Assembly: GCF_000165425.1 (NCBI RefSeq)
Contig: NW_001798980.1
Coordinates: 1,178 to 65,177, forward strand
Reading direction: 5' to 3'
DNA: 64,000 nt
From: Paramecium tetraurelia
Lineage: Eukaryota; Ciliophora; Oligohymenophorea; Peniculida; Parameciidae
The position numbers and the translations under genes were made by a program. The first letter of the stretch is position 1. Each line of letters opens with the position of its first letter. Positions 12,564 to 25,747 of the stretch are shown in pieces. The notes beneath the pieces are model-generated. The model was not told the DNA's origin. It ran no database searches and worked only from the letters and a program-made list of their open reading frames with translations.

Positions 12564-14639
12564 TCAATTTAAATAATCATCTTCCTCCCTAACAAACAAT
12601 CTGTATAGATACATTATAACATTCCCAAACATTTATTACCATATACCTACTTTTTTACCATTAATGTATTCACCACAATATATGATCTAACCATACCTAT
12701 TATATAATTATTAGGAAATACTCATAAAATCCATCAATTAGCTCTCTCCACTTTCCAACCTTTATCGAATCACTCACACTTTCTACTTTTTCATATTATC
12801 CTCCACCACTATTAAACAAGAAACAAGATTTTAAATCGAATATAGAAATCAATTTTACAACTACTCCTTCTTATAAAAAGTATCCCACCTTCCCACCTTT
12901 TTGCCATTATCATACTCTCCTATAAAAGTAACTTGAATTTCACTGATAAATAATGTTTAATTGTAGATAATACCTCTCAAAATTATCAATCAACTCAATC
13001 CATTTACCTATTTTAACGGAACTCACGATATTTTAATCATTCACTTTTTCAATATAGGAACCACCACCTCTGAATAAAAAAAAATATTGTAGAGAAGTAC
13101 GTCAATTCAATATCTTCAGTATCTTCATTATAATAGTAAATATCCCATTAGCCTACTTTTACTCCATTATGGTATTCTCCTTTGTAAGTTATTTAATTAT
13201 CCCTCATCAGCTAAATAATATGCAATACCTCCAGAATCCTTCAATCAACTCTATCCATTTTCCATTCTTCAATGAGCTTGAAATAACTTGGCCTTCTAAT
13301 CTGTCATCATAAGTTCCTCCACCTCTTAAAAGAGTTAAAACATGGCATCATTACATTATTTCAAAAGGTTTATTATTACTAATTCTGTATAATATATCCC
13401 ATCTACCAATTTTTTTGCCTTCCTTATAAGTACCAGTATGTAGGATCTAAGCCAAACTAGAAAATTTATAATCAAATAACATAAAATACTCCCAAAATCC
13501 ATAATTCAATTCAACCCATTTTCCAACTTTAACAGAATCTAGAATCAGATCGTCCTCTTATGTGTTCTCATATGATCCAAAGCCACTGAATTTAATGAAA
13601 TTCTTAATTACATTAATTTTAATTGTTTCTAACCATTCCTCTTATGCAAAACATTCCATACACCATATCTTTTACCATTTTTGTATTCCCCATCATAAAC
13701 GACATAACCTTATCTATTAATGAATATTTTAAATAATCTTTACTTCCAAAAGTATTCGCTCAACTCTATCCATTTGCCAATCTTCTCGCCTTACTCATCA
13801 TAGAATCCGCCACCTCTAAGAGACTAATTAATTTATAATACATTTCATTATTATTGTAGATATATTTCCATTTTCCACTTCTTTTATTATCAATATACAA
13901 TCCTATCTCATATACTTTGGCTTCACTATACGTGACGATTAATAAATATATCTAACCTCCAATAATTCCTGGTTAAATCTCTCCATAAGCCTTGCTTTTA
14001 TCCATCTTCAGAGTAATATCCACCACTTTCTAAAATGATGTCTTTATTCCAAGTCGCTGACCATCTACCTATTTTCATAGTATTTTGCCCATATTTTCCA
14101 GACCACTGAAGGTATTTAATCTATTCTAAATTAGTCAAGATGTCAGGTTTTTAGAGGGAATTTATTGCTTATTCACTAAATATGGAGAAAAGATTTACAT
14201 CCTAAGAACCTAGCCATTTTAAATGTATTTGATTTGCTTCTCTTTTGTAAATGAGACTTCATATTTGATCTTTTTAAATCTTCTATTCTCAAAATCCCAA
14301 TATATATATTAGTATTCTGAAATGGAATGTTAACATTAGTAATTTTCGATTTGTAATTCTTTTTACTGAGCTCTATGATATTATAAATCATATGGCTTAC
14401 ACATTTATTATTTAGTCCTTTGACCTAAATATATCATTTAAGGAAATCATATTTCCGATGAATTTAATATTATCATGAATTTAATTAACTTTACAAAACT
14501 TTTAAGTGGAATTTCTGAAATTTTCTTCCTTGATTTTACAATCAAGGAAGATTTTATTTGGAGTAATTAATTTTATATTTTTCTGGAAGAGATTTATTAG
14601 ACTCATTTCAATATTTTGGTCAGAATGATTACCCATCAT
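12564..14639 (-). CDS. MORN-repeat-like ciliate protein
   Basis: Starts at ATG 14639 (or the adjacent ATG at 14636) and ends at TGA 12564-12566. The N-terminal third (MMGNHSDQNIEMSLINLFQK) is polar with no recognised domain. From about 14,130 down it carries five or more tandem units of a GGG(F/S)YDEQGEKIGKWIEL half and a YDGEYKNGKRYGVW half, the pattern of a large Paramecium family related to MORN repeats (G-x-W and GEYxNGKxxG signatures). Several 23-31-nt introns are needed, including ones ending before GAATAAGC near 14,170 and at 13,936-13,966; 5' exon joins are my reconstruction. MORN repeats in other proteins bind lipids or organise membranes; the role here is unknown. Confidence 0.72.
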
Positions 14640-14843
14640 TAAAATTTCTAGTTTTGTTTGAAATAATTATGTACTTAAGAGAAAAAAACCAAAATACTTC
14701 TTGAGTAATGTATAGCAAATTGTTGACAATTAAATGGACCATGATGAAGTTTTGAATGTAAGTTTTATCATAATCTCATATTTGAATTCATCTATTAGTT
14801 TTTCGAGTTTTGACTTTTGATTTAATTTCTAAATTTCGAGGCT

Positions 14844-15790
14844 TCAAGTTTTCCTAGTTAGAATGAATGGAGTGTCCCTAAGTAAATTCTCATCTCTAAG
14901 CTGAACTAAGAGAATAATATAAATTTCTTGGGATATTAATATAGTCAAAAATAAAAGTTTAGCATGAATAAAGAGAATATAATAGTAGTAAGATTCATTA
15001 TAATTACATAGATCTCTATTCTCTACTATTTGACTTGATATTGTAGACCTATTGTAATTGCTAATTGTATTTCCAAAATGATTAAATTTAAGCAAAGCCT
15101 TATTTCTTGCATCTATCGACTACTGTTAAAAAATAGTTGTTATGATTTATAATTCTTGCAATTCTTTTTCTAGGTCATATAAAATAGCAAATCTTAAAAG
15201 AGAACATTAACTCCTTATTTTTCTGGTCCTTCAAAAATCAACCTATTATTTGCATTGAGTCTTCTCCAACAACAATTGATGCAAAATTTAGTTGGCATTA
15301 TTATCAAGTGAGACATTTTGCAGAGGGCAACTAAGTCTGGGTTAAATTATATTTGACTAAAGTTTGAAGAGCAGCCTGACTTTTAATGATGAGCTATCAA
15401 TTAATATCCATTAATATAAAATGACCTATTAATTCTTAATATGTGGTTAAATTTGATAATTTCTGGTCGTTAATTTAATTTAAAATGATATAATATCCAT
15501 TTAAAATCATAGATGTGGATGATTTAACATTTTCCATCAGATTGATAAAGTAGTCTTTTCTACAATAGTTTCTCTCTTTCTCATCCATCCAACTTTAAAC
15601 TAATCACTAAAACAGGAGAACATCTCATATTAATGATCCTGAATCTTGGAATTCTTTTGATGAATAATATTCTTAAAATAGGGGCAACATATATTTCCCT
15701 TCTCCATTAACATTCTAATGAGATATTTAGAGGTAGAAAGGATATATATTTATTCCTTGAGGAAGGATTGCTGAGTGTGGAGCCCTTCAT
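14844..15790 (-). pseudogene. Decayed gene, several competing frames
   Basis: All three minus-strand frames carry protein-like stretches that replace one another. One is free of TGA from about 15,560 to 14,945 and includes ALCKMSHLIIMPTKFCINCC. A second is open from 15,230 to a TGA at 14,844-14,846 and includes RFAILYDLEKELQELQ. A third reads NFASIVVGEDSMQIIG and MENVKSSTSMILNGYY but has about seven TGA codons. No set of 20-35-nt introns joins them. The simplest explanation is an old gene broken by indels and TGG-to-TGA changes. The family is not recognised. Confidence 0.4.
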
Positions 15791-15799
15791 AGAAGTCTT

Positions 15800-16671
15800 A
15801 TCATTTCCTTTTTATTGGTTTTATCGAAATATTATAATAAGATATTCTATATAATGTGTTTGATTTATTGATTACTAAATTAATTTAAGAATTATAATTA
15901 AATCTCAATTTTAGAAGGATCAAAATTATTACTTACAAAGTTTTTATCAGCAACTTTGGCTTTAATTGAGAACGATAAAATGTTATATAAATTTTAGTTT
16001 AGTTATTTACTAATATTCAAAATAAAAAGTATTTTTATTATATGACATGTATTATTACATTAATAATATTGTTAGCCAAAATATAACCATCTCTAATTTT
16101 AAGAACGACTTTCAGTAATAAAATACCAAATCAATTTAACCTTAAATTATAAATGCATTTCAATAATGTAAATTTTTTTTTGAAATTTTTAATATCCATA
16201 TAATATGGTGAATTTATAGATAAAATTTAAGTGATAAAAATTTTAATTTTTTTATTTTATTTTGATCCTTAATCCTTGTAAGAATACTTTGTATAAAAAT
16301 ATGTAATTTAATGGTTTGCATATGTAGTGTTTTAGGTTTAATTCCTTGTACTCAATACTATATAAATTCAGTAATAAGATAAATAGGGATAATGAAATAA
16401 TTAAGCTATTTTATATATCGTGTGATTTTTACTTTTGAATATATGTAATAAAACTGTGATTGCTTTGGATAATAGAAATTTGGTCATTTAACTGTTGAAA
16501 AGCTCTCAAGATTCTAGTAAGGTCAAAGGTATTCTTGCTTAAGTGAAATCGGTTTTTCTAAGAATTTAATAAAAAAAGCAAATTAATTTAAATATTATAG
16601 AATAATATTATCTTTTATAAAATAACTATAATTATGCAATCAAATATTATAAGGAGCATTGATAATTGACC
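15800..16671. other. Gene-poor AT-rich stretch
   Basis: No coding frame or RNA gene can be supported. The region lies between the decayed minus-strand gene and the 3' end of the alpha-tubulin gene. A segment near 16,295-16,360 superficially recalls part of a tRNA but is too short to fold as one. Confidence 0.5.
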
Positions 16672-18018
16672 TCATTCTGCAGCCCCTTCTCTTCCTTCAT
16701 CAACTATCTAAGAACCAACTTCTTCATAATCCTTTTCGAGCGCTGCTAATTCTTCCCTGGCTTCAATAAATTAAAATTCCTCCATTCCTTCTTTCAAATA
16801 CCAATGAACAAAAGCTCTTCTAGAAAACATTTAATCAAAAGCATGAGTGAATTTTGGAAAAATATCATAAATAGCTGTTGTATTGGAAATCATACAGGCT
16901 GATCGAACAACTTTCGCTATTTCTCCATTTGGGATTATAAAATGATCTTTGTATGTAATACCTACCTTAAACTTTGTCGGACACCAATCAACAAATTAAA
17001 TTGTTTTCTATACACTCAATTTAGAAAGTGATAGACGAACATCTCTCGGAATGACATCTCCTCTATATAATATTGAACAGGCCATGAATTTTCCCTTTTA
17101 GGGGTTACATTTAACCATCATATTTTATGGCTCAAAAGCTTCAATAGAAATATCAGTAGTTATTGGTTATTAAAAACATGTTTTATAATTTGATAAAATA
17201 GGAGAGTAAGAACATAACATAAAATGAAGACGAGGATGTAGAACAAGATTAGTTTAAAATTCTGAGATATCTGAATACAAAGATCCATTAAATCTTATAG
17301 CAGCAGTTAATGATGAGTATACTTATGCAATAAGTCTATTTAAATTGGTGTAACTAGGATTTTATATATCAAGAGCATTATTACAAATTCCATAAACTGC
17401 TTGATTATCAAAAAGAATGCAAACGTCAGCAAACTTTTATAAATATTATGTTGCCAAAATTGCATTATAAGATTCAATTATAGCAGTATCATTATTAGGA
17501 TATGGATAAATATTGATTCCGATTCGAATTTATTTCAAATAATCTTCCTACAATCTCTCTAACAACAAGGTCCCTAAACCTGAACCTGTTCCTCCTCCTA
17601 CTGAATTAAATAAAAGTATTCCTTACGGACTTTAACAATCTTCAGCTAGCTTTCTTACTCTTTCCAAGCTTACATCAATATATTCTTTGCCAATTTAATA
17701 ATAACCTCTAGCAAAATTATTTGAAGCATCTTCCTTTCCATAAATGAATGAATTTTAACTAAATAATTCTCTATATTTCCCATCTTTCACTTTTGATATT
17801 GCTTCAGATTCTGAGTCTATAAATAAAGATCTTGGAACAAAATTTCCTTTAGAGTTTTCAGAATAGAATTTATAAAATTCACTATCCTCTTAATTAGATA
17901 TTTCTCTTTACATTAATCCATTAGGTTAAATTCCATGTTCTAAACAAAGCTATTCCCAACAAGAATCTCCTAATTATATACCGCCTTATCCAACATGTAT
18001 GGAGATTACTTCTTTCAT
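16672..18018 (-). CDS. Divergent alpha-tubulin
   Basis: An intronless frame of 448 residues, the normal alpha-tubulin length. The start MKEVISIHVGQGGIQLGDSC, the GTP-binding loop GGGTGSG, the EFQTNLV segment carrying the alpha-specific catalytic glutamate, and the alpha-type VDWCPTKFK show it is alpha rather than beta. It is far from the ciliate consensus. The loop that normally holds acetylatable Lys40 reads QREISNQEDSEFYK, with isoleucine at position 40. The tail ends EGREGAAE, with no polyglutamate run and no terminal tyrosine. Conventional alpha-tubulin is nearly invariant, so this is probably a specialised isotype (for example for a particular microtubule set) or one evolving under relaxed constraint. 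It should still bind GTP and pair with beta. Confidence 0.93.
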
Positions 18019-18947
18019 GTTATAATATCTTTAAATTTCTGATAATTATAATGTATTGGTTTGATAAAATATAATTTGTATTTTTATATTTTTTTTAAAT
18101 AGTTAGATCGTCTTATTGAAATAATAGTTATTACATATTTGATTCTATGTATTAAATAAAAGACTAGGTTAGATTATAACTAAATTGACTTACAAGATTA
18201 AAAATGCATTTTTAGTAATTCTAAGAAAAACTATATATTGAAAAAAGAAATTCAATAATAAATGGCTTATCTATCTTATAATCTCAACTTCGTTTATCAA
18301 TTTAGACTTTTCCTTACTCAACCTCAATAAGCATTGATATCATCCATAAAAAAAAATCTTTAAGAAAAGGTTTCAAAGAATTCAAAAATTTTCTTCATCA
18401 TAAACACGAACTTTTAATAGCCATTCAAATTATTTTAGATTGAGAAACGAATTTTCCTTGATAATATTTATTTTTTGGTCTTTAAATGAGAAAGGACTAT
18501 TTGATGTAAATAAAATAAGATAAGGGTATTTGCAACTTGCATTAAATTAAAAATTAACTTTATCTCTTTTCTTCACTCTATAAGATGTAGATCAAAATCA
18601 AGAGTTTTTAAATATAAATCTAATGATATAGAAAAGGATTCAACTCTAATGAAACTTTAAGTATTGAGAAAAACGAAATAAAGCAGAACAAAATATGCAT
18701 TAATGATTTTCATTATATTTAAACATCAGGATTTTTACCTGAAAACAACATCGTTGTAGTCATTAGGTTTAAAATTTTAATATCAAATTATAATCTTTTT
18801 CATTTGTTGGACATTTTAAATTTGAAAAATAATAATAAACATTATTTTTAAATAATCAAATTTAATTAAAACGTGAATTGTTTATCAACAAAAAAATTAT
18901 AATTCAATTTAGTTTATAAATATTCAATATAATCTATAAATTTCATT
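18019..18947. other. Intergenic stretch with a possible relic on the plus strand
   Basis: Between 18,262 and about 18,660 the plus strand shows a frame starting MAYLSYNLNFVYQFRLFLTQ that ends at TGA, overlapped by a second frame reading NEKGLFDVNKIRQGYLQLAL. The pair would join after a frame shift at about 18,487. The pattern faintly recalls the N-terminal domain of NSF-type AAA proteins, but this is weak. The rest holds nothing recognisable. Confidence 0.3.
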
Positions 18948-20536
18948 TCATAACTTTCCATACTATTTTTCTATTTCAGTATGACTTAATCCTTTAGTTT
19001 CTTTCACATAAACATAAAAGTATAGAATTGACAAGAGTGTTAGAATAGCAAATACTATAAAGACTCCGCTTATTTAGAGTGCATCTAACATAAATGGAAA
19101 TATGTAAAGCATAAATAACTGCCAAACATATAAAGTAACAAAGCAAAAGTATGTCCCTTCACTAGTGTTAATTTCTGGTATCATAGACTAAGGATATTAT
19201 TTATTTTACATAAGTAATAGGTCCTAAAGTAAGTGCAAATGTGAATGAGAAAAAACAAATTATAATAAAACTAGTAATAGATGCTCCTACAGTTTCTGAA
19301 TAACTTAGACCAATAATAAGTATCTAGCATACAATAAGTACAAGAAGCCCACCCAGTAATAAAGTTCTGTTACCGATTTTCCTATAGACAAATTTGGAAA
19401 TGAATGCAGGAATAAATTAAACTATTCCAATAATCAGTATAAAGATTGTGTTCAAAGTAAAATCTCCATCTGTAATCACATCAAAAATTTAAGAACAATA
19501 GGAGTATAAAGCAAATAAACCACACCAGGTGGATATAAATGCTAACAAGCAACCAATTATTACTGTTTTTAGATGCTTTTTTGAAAATAAACTTAAAAAG
19601 CCCTCTGATTACTCTGAATCATTTTCAACTCTTTTTAAGCAGGTTAAAAAAATTTGCTCAACAAATTCTGGTTAATATAATTTTATTATGATCCTTTTCG
19701 CTTCTGAAGGTTATTTCAATTAAATTAAACTGTCAGGACTATCAATCTTATATACAATAGTAATAATAAAAGACCTAAGAAAGTGCACTAAGGAAGGAAT
19801 TGCAAAAACAATTTACCAATAATAAGAATGCTCTCCTCTTAAATCAGGGTTTAAATACCCTAAACCTATGAAATTAATGAAAAATAATCCCCCTGCAATT
19901 AAGAAACTAGCCAAAACTGAAAATGTTTCATAATATTTATCAGGGCAAAGTTCCTTAACATATATAGCCATAATAACAGATGATATTCCTAAACACATTC
20001 CATATGAAAATCTAAATGCAAGTATGACTTCTCGGTTGGGTATTACTTGTAAAATGCTTAATACACCAAAAAAATCAGCAATTAATAGAGATTAATTTCG
20101 TGTTGTATATTTTAATAATGGTTTTGTAACAACAGCCCCTACTAACTAGCCTATTGATAAGACAGCACTAAATAAACCTTGCTCCTCAATCTCAGAACCT
20201 TTGAGGGTGCTAAAGTTATTATTTAAAATACATTTATGAAAATAATGTTGTGAAAGACATTGACAAATATGACAATGAATATCCAACTGAGAAGTTCCCA
20301 CTTTAAATTGCTACTAGGATAATTGCTAAATGGACAAATGATTTGAGACCTTCCTCTACTTGAGAATCAGATTAAACAGTGAATTTTTTATTTATTTGGG
20401 ACGGTAAACTTGTTAGAGGATCAGAAACAGATGGCAGCTGCGATTAATTTTATACCTTAGAAATTTATAAGTAACCACTATCTGTTTTTGAATTTTCACT
20501 CTCTTAATTATATAATGGAATAACTTAGTTTGCCAT
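18948..20536 (-). CDS. Sugar-porter-like MFS transporter
   Basis: 508 residues after removing three short introns (18, 22 and 22 nt; the spliced length is a multiple of three). About twelve hydrophobic segments are visible. The C-terminal VKETKGLSHTEIEK matches the PETKG signature that closes sugar-porter proteins, and there is a cytoplasmic central loop with a charged CLKRVENDSEQSEG stretch. An N-terminal tail of ~60 residues, rich in Ser and Gln, precedes the first membrane segment (SFVHLAIILVAIQSGNFSVG). Sugar porters move hexoses, polyols or related solutes across plasma or vacuolar membranes by facilitated diffusion or proton symport; the substrate cannot be read here. The first intron (18 nt) is at the lower size limit. 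Confidence 0.85.
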
Positions 20537-21650
20537 AAATAGTATATGATTGATTAATTTTTTGAATTTTTATCAAATCAAATTATGTTAATTATTAAAA
20601 AAGCAAATTCTCATTTAGAGGCAATTGAAATTATTACATTGTTTTATTGAAGGCTTTAGATGATAGGTCTGATTCATTAGAAATTTCTGATCATTAAATA
20701 AATTATTTTCTTAGATATCAGCACGACACTTAAAATGATTCTGAATCTAATGATTCTTATTAATGAGATACTTGCTAAACTTATGAAATGAAAGAATTTA
20801 AATTATCTTAAAACACAGTTGATTGAGGTTTTTTCAGAATAAGTAACAGCCAATTTAGTTTAATTTAATCAAAACCCTTCAAAAATAATTCAGAGACAGT
20901 CGCTTATATATTAAATATTGAAATTATTAATCATAATTAAAAGTAATCCAGGCATTCAGTTTCATTGTGAAAAGAATTCATTAATAATATAATTAATTTT
21001 TTTTTTATCATAACATATATTCTCAGAAAATCCAAGTTTTGAAGAAAAGCATAAATTCTATTTGAAAGCAAAACAACAATTTTTAAAAAAAATACCATAA
21101 GATACTATTCTCTAAATCAATTCAAGAATCTAGATTTATTGCTCATAAAATTTCTATATTTCTAAAATTCTGAATTCTGAATTCTTAATAATCAATATAT
21201 TTAATTATTAATGTTTGTTTATTAAATTATATCTATAATCATAACATTGTTAAAATGATTGATGTAAAATAAATATGTTTTTTATAACTATGAAAACACT
21301 ATGTTAAACAAATTAAATTTTTTTCAATCTAAATATATATGAATCAAGAATCAACGTTAATTTTAATTGATATATTAATTTAACCATAAATATCTAATTA
21401 ATGAACTTTTTCTATTTAGTAAAATATTTCAATATTTATAACAGAGAAGTTTTGGCTTCAACTCCTCATTTCTAAAATCAACCTAGCCTTAATTATATTC
21501 TGATTAGAATTTAAGATATGTAAGCTATTGTAAGAATAGTTTTCAAAAATTAAATAAGCAGTTGTAAACCCTAAGGGTTTTTAGAGGTAAAATTATTTTA
21601 TTTTACAAATATAACATACATCTATTTTTTATAAATATCAATGATTTTTA
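20537..21650. other. Gene-poor stretch with TGA-broken frame
   Basis: No intact gene. From about 20,655 to 21,180 one plus-strand frame keeps a protein-like composition (RYQHDTQNDSESNDSYQ, then GFFRISNSQFSLIQSKPF) but contains at least five TGA codons. It may be a relic or chance. Nothing else is seen on either strand. Confidence 0.35.
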
Positions 21651-23615
21651 TCAAGCATTTTATTACTATAATTCGTATATATGATAATGTTGAATTAAAT
21701 CTACCTTTATCGTTTATTCATTTTGTTTATCTATCCATGTAACTAAGAATTTTCCATTATTCGAAATTGTTGCATATAAAAAACTAGATTCATATACTAA
21801 GGGCATAGTTTATTTTTCAAAATATCCATGAGCTGATCTTCTTAAAAAATACATCGCTTTGTAATGTTTAACAACTAAGAATTATTTATCTGAGTTATAA
21901 TATATAGGAGTAAAGATGAAATCATGATTTTCTGATGATAATGATATTCGTTACATTTCCTTTAGAGTGTTCCATTCTATTTTATAATAAATGAACCAGC
22001 CATTTCTTTAAACAAGGACAAACGATTAATCGTCAATAAATTTAACTCTTGTCCCTACAGAATCACAATTTGTTACAATATTCCTTTTGAAATTAATATC
22101 CATATTGAGCATTCTTAATTATGAATCTTATCCACATGATACTAAGAATGTTTTAGAAGGGTTAAGACTAAGTCCATAAATTGCTTATGTTGATTCTAAT
22201 TCTATTTCTTACTTCTCATTGATTAGAGGTATTTCTGGTTGGAATTCAAAAGTTTTTATTATGCCTTTTTAACAACCTACGATTAATAGATTTTTATTAT
22301 AATCAAAATCAATTACTTTAATGCCTAATGTATTTGAAATTCTTTATTGCTCTATCCATTTATTATTTCCAAGATACTTCCAAAGGATGATAAGACGATC
22401 ATAATCACCACCACATGAGATTAATGTTTCTGAATTCTTATCAAAGAAAAGGCAACTTACTTCTTTCTAATGTCCCTTTAACTCCGCAATCGGGTTCATT
22501 AAGCAATTTTAAAAATTCCATATAACTATTATATTTGCTTTTGCGGTTGCTATCAACTGATCATTTCTATTAAAGCTTAAGACTTGACATGTTTCTAATT
22601 ATTTTATACTATTTTTGTAAATGTATGGGAAATTTTGTATATTTTTTTAAGTGTCCTTCTGTTTTAGTTAATGTGAAGCAAAATCAAATTGGTAAATAAT
22701 ACTTTTTATTTCAGATTATACTTTCTCAAAGTCCTCTTATCTTTTCTCTTATATTTTCTTAATAAATTATTGATTCCATTTGAGGAAATCATCTTAAGTT
22801 TTTACGTAATCATTAGCCATAATAGTTAATTTGTCTATATTGTTTATTTAAGATCCAGCAATGTCATCAATAATACTTATTCTTTATTAAAATTAGGCAT
22901 TTAAATCATTATATAAAATATTAAGGTTTTTTTAAGACAGAATTAAATTGGAAAGATCTTATATTTATTTATTTATTATAGATCTTGTTGTTTCTGAATT
23001 TATTTTAAACTCAAAAAAATCCATCAAATATTCTTTCAAAAATACTTGTATATTTAATCCATAACTACCACATTATTTACATAATAATCGATTTGAAAAA
23101 TTAAGGTCACCTGATATGTTCACTTATTCAACTATTTGCTTATGGATAGGGCAAATTTGTTATGGTTAGTATTCTATATAATATTATAATTTTTTTTTAA
23201 TTTCTTCAACTTTTTGTCTTTCAATTTCTGAATTATTGAATAATATTAAACTTCTCACTAAAGAAGGCTATAATTTACTTCGATAAAGTTCTAAATTTTT
23301 TGCTAAATATTGCTAGCATTATGTTTTTTCAAGTGGCACCAAAAGTAGAATCTCTTTAGTTTATTCAAATTGTTCTTTAAATTTGCTTAACTAACTAAGG
23401 AAAACACTTGCAACATCAATTGTAGATGATAAATTACCTTGCTGACCATAGTAATCATCATTTTTAAAAAAATAGCCTTCATCACTACTCTCTAGTTTTT
23501 AATTATTTTTCTTTTATTAGGATTATTATTATTCATTCTCTAAACTAGTAGTAATCTCTTGGATAAGGTTTTCTAATTTATTAATAAACTCAGATCTCGA
23601 ATTCAAATCTGACAT
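21651..23615 (-). CDS. WD40-repeat protein with N-terminal coiled coil
   Basis: An intronless frame of 654 residues. Residues 1-180 are charged and Gln-rich, coiled-coil-like. A CPIHKQ...CKQCGSYG cluster around residues 190-220 could bind zinc, like the B-box of related ciliate proteins. The C-terminal ~320 residues hold degenerate WD repeats (IIVIWNFQNCL, LIILWKYLGNNKWIEQQ, LISCGGD, QDSQLRML), enough for a propeller. Ciliates have many such coiled-coil plus WD40 proteins of unknown function. WD propellers act as protein-docking platforms. I cannot name a specific orthologue. Confidence 0.85.
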
Positions 23616-24127
23616 TTTATTTTTAATAATTTATGAAGAAAAGTTTTATATATAAAAGCTTGATAATTCTATAAGAATTTATATTAAACAAAAACAATTG
23701 ATTTTTTAAATATATGATAGAAATGTATATGATTTCGATATTTAAAATAAAATAAGTATCTATTTTTCTAAATTAGGATATCAATTTCAAAATTATTTAG
23801 AGTATGCTAATTATCCTAAATACTCAAGTTATTATTACTATTTATCTTATCTAATACTTATTAAATTGCAAAAGTCATTCTTAATTATTGATTTTGATTA
23901 GAATATTCATTTTATATTATATCTTGCAAGAATGAATAATTTGATATCTCTTCTATGCATTTGTTTTATCTAAAAAATTTGTGTGAGAAACCAAAAATCC
24001 ACATAATCTCAATAAGTTCAAGTGATATAGGAAAAATAAAATAATATATAAATATGAACGAATTTTACATTATTTTTAGTTTATAAGGATAGATTGATTT
24101 ATATAAATTTATATAATATATATTAAT
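23616..24127. other. Bidirectional promoter region without a gene
   Basis: About 500 bp between two divergent genes, the WD40 protein (minus) and the START protein (plus). It is very AT-rich, with no coding frame and no recognisable conserved site. Confidence 0.5.
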
Positions 24128-24830
24128 ATGTAAGTAAATTACGAAGCAATTATTGATGGTAACTTGTTTAATTAATCGAGTAGAAGCTAAAAACAAAATG
24201 ATGAAATGGTAAGAAATAAATGAACAAAACATGTGGGAATTGTTTTCAAATAAGGAAGGATATGTCGTGTACACTAAGAAGAATCCAGAAAATGGAATCA
24301 ATATGAATAGATCCCAAACTGAAATTGCCAGAACACCTGAGTAGATTTTAGATTTGGTGGCTGATATAAATAAAAGGCCTTTGTACGACGAAAAAGTGGA
24401 AACAGTAAATTTTTTATCTTATGTTATTAGGCTCATGTTATTGAATAAATTGATGCTAATACAAGAATTATTTATGTGAGAATCAAACCTCCCATTCCAT
24501 TTATGAGCAGCAGAGATTTAGTTATGGTTCAAAAGGTTTATAAATAGAATGACGGAGTTTACATTGTTTGCTGTACCTAATATTATAATATCATTAGCTA
24601 AATCAATTATTCATTAAAAAACCCCTCCAATCAATAAAGTTGAAAGGGCAGAAATGCATTTAAGTGGCTGGATTATAATACCATAACCAAATCAAATGAC
24701 CAAGATTGTGACTATCTAATGTTTCGATCCACGAGGAGATGTTCCTACATCAGTAACTAATCAATATGCTAAACTTCAAACAGACATGATGAAGGCTGCA
24801 ATCAAATATATTGCACTTAATTACAAATGA
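24128..24830 (+). CDS. START-domain (lipid-binding) protein
   Basis: 208 residues after removing introns of 25, 26 and 25 nt (24159-24183, 24405-24430, 24573-24597); the join is exactly in frame. The whole protein is one START/SRPBCC-type domain. It reads WELFSNKEGYVVYTKK, ILDLVADINKRPLYDEKVET, then VIEQIDANTRIIYVRIK, PFMSSRDLVMVQK and a C-terminal helix with TNQYAKLQTDMMKAAIKYI. START domains form a cavity for a single lipid or sterol and serve in intracellular lipid transfer or sensing. There is no signal peptide or extra domain, so it is a cytosolic single-domain protein. The ligand is unknown. Confidence 0.88.
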
Positions 24831-25747
24831 TCCACATATTAAAACATATTTAAATCAATTGATATTGTTTTTATATAAAACTAGACTAAATTTAGACTAA
24901 AAGCCTTACAATTTACTATATAAAATCAATTCATAACTAATATATCATCTTATTTTTATGATTCAACTCTAGTTCTCAAAAAAACATCCATCTCCTCTCG
25001 ATTCTGGACTACTTCCTATTGAAATCCAATATAAAATATGATGATTGGGAAGCAAGTATATTTATTTTAAAAATGTGTCTTTATGATTAGTCTATTAATT
25101 TAATTCATGCTTATACTTTAGCTGATCCCTCATTCTTTTATTCTTGACATATATTTTTATCTTCAAAGTTTATGAGAATTAAGATCAAAAATATTATATG
25201 AGTTGTGATTTATAACCTGAAATTATTGAAGATTATAATGATTACTTAAATATCTGAAATAGATTTATTCGAATTAACTAATTTTAAGTTAAATGGATCT
25301 AATTAACACTTTTAAGTAAATATCCAAATTTGTAGAATTTAAATAAGTTTTCTTGATTTTTTATTTTTTAATAATTCATTCAGAATTTTAACAGCATTAA
25401 TTAAAGATTTTATTTACAGATTTACTCTATTATATGTAATATAATGTAATTTTATTTTATGCATTATTGCACTTTTTAATCCTTAAAATTTATTCAAGAG
25501 TTAATAATCTTATTTTGTAAATCCATAAATTCTCATTCTTCAAAAAGTTATATTAAATTAAGCTCATTCCTTGTAGAATTTTCAATATTAATTAAATTGT
25601 TATTCAACAAGATTCTTTAGGCATATTTTTTATTATTTTCTTATATCATAAAAGATACTCGAAATCAAAAAGAGACTGTTTAACAAAAAATATATATATT
25701 CTAAATGATATAAAAAGTTCTACTATAATGATTACTTTAATGAATAA
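24831..25747. other. Intergenic stretch with weak plus-strand frames
   Basis: No gene supported. A plus-strand frame at about 24,963-25,150 reads NIHLLSILDYFLLKSNIKYD, and the same frame is again free of TGA for about 140 codons from 25,225. Both lack start codons and any family signal; they may be relics. Confidence 0.35.

Noticed and set aside
16295-16360. tRNA-like stretch with a T-arm resemblance
   Set aside because: Too few bases between the D-like and T-like parts for an anticodon arm, and no acceptor stem pairs.
20655-21180. Reading TGA as Trp to rescue long frames
   Set aside because: All intact genes here use TGG for Trp and TGA as stop, so a different code cannot be assumed; treated as possible decay only.
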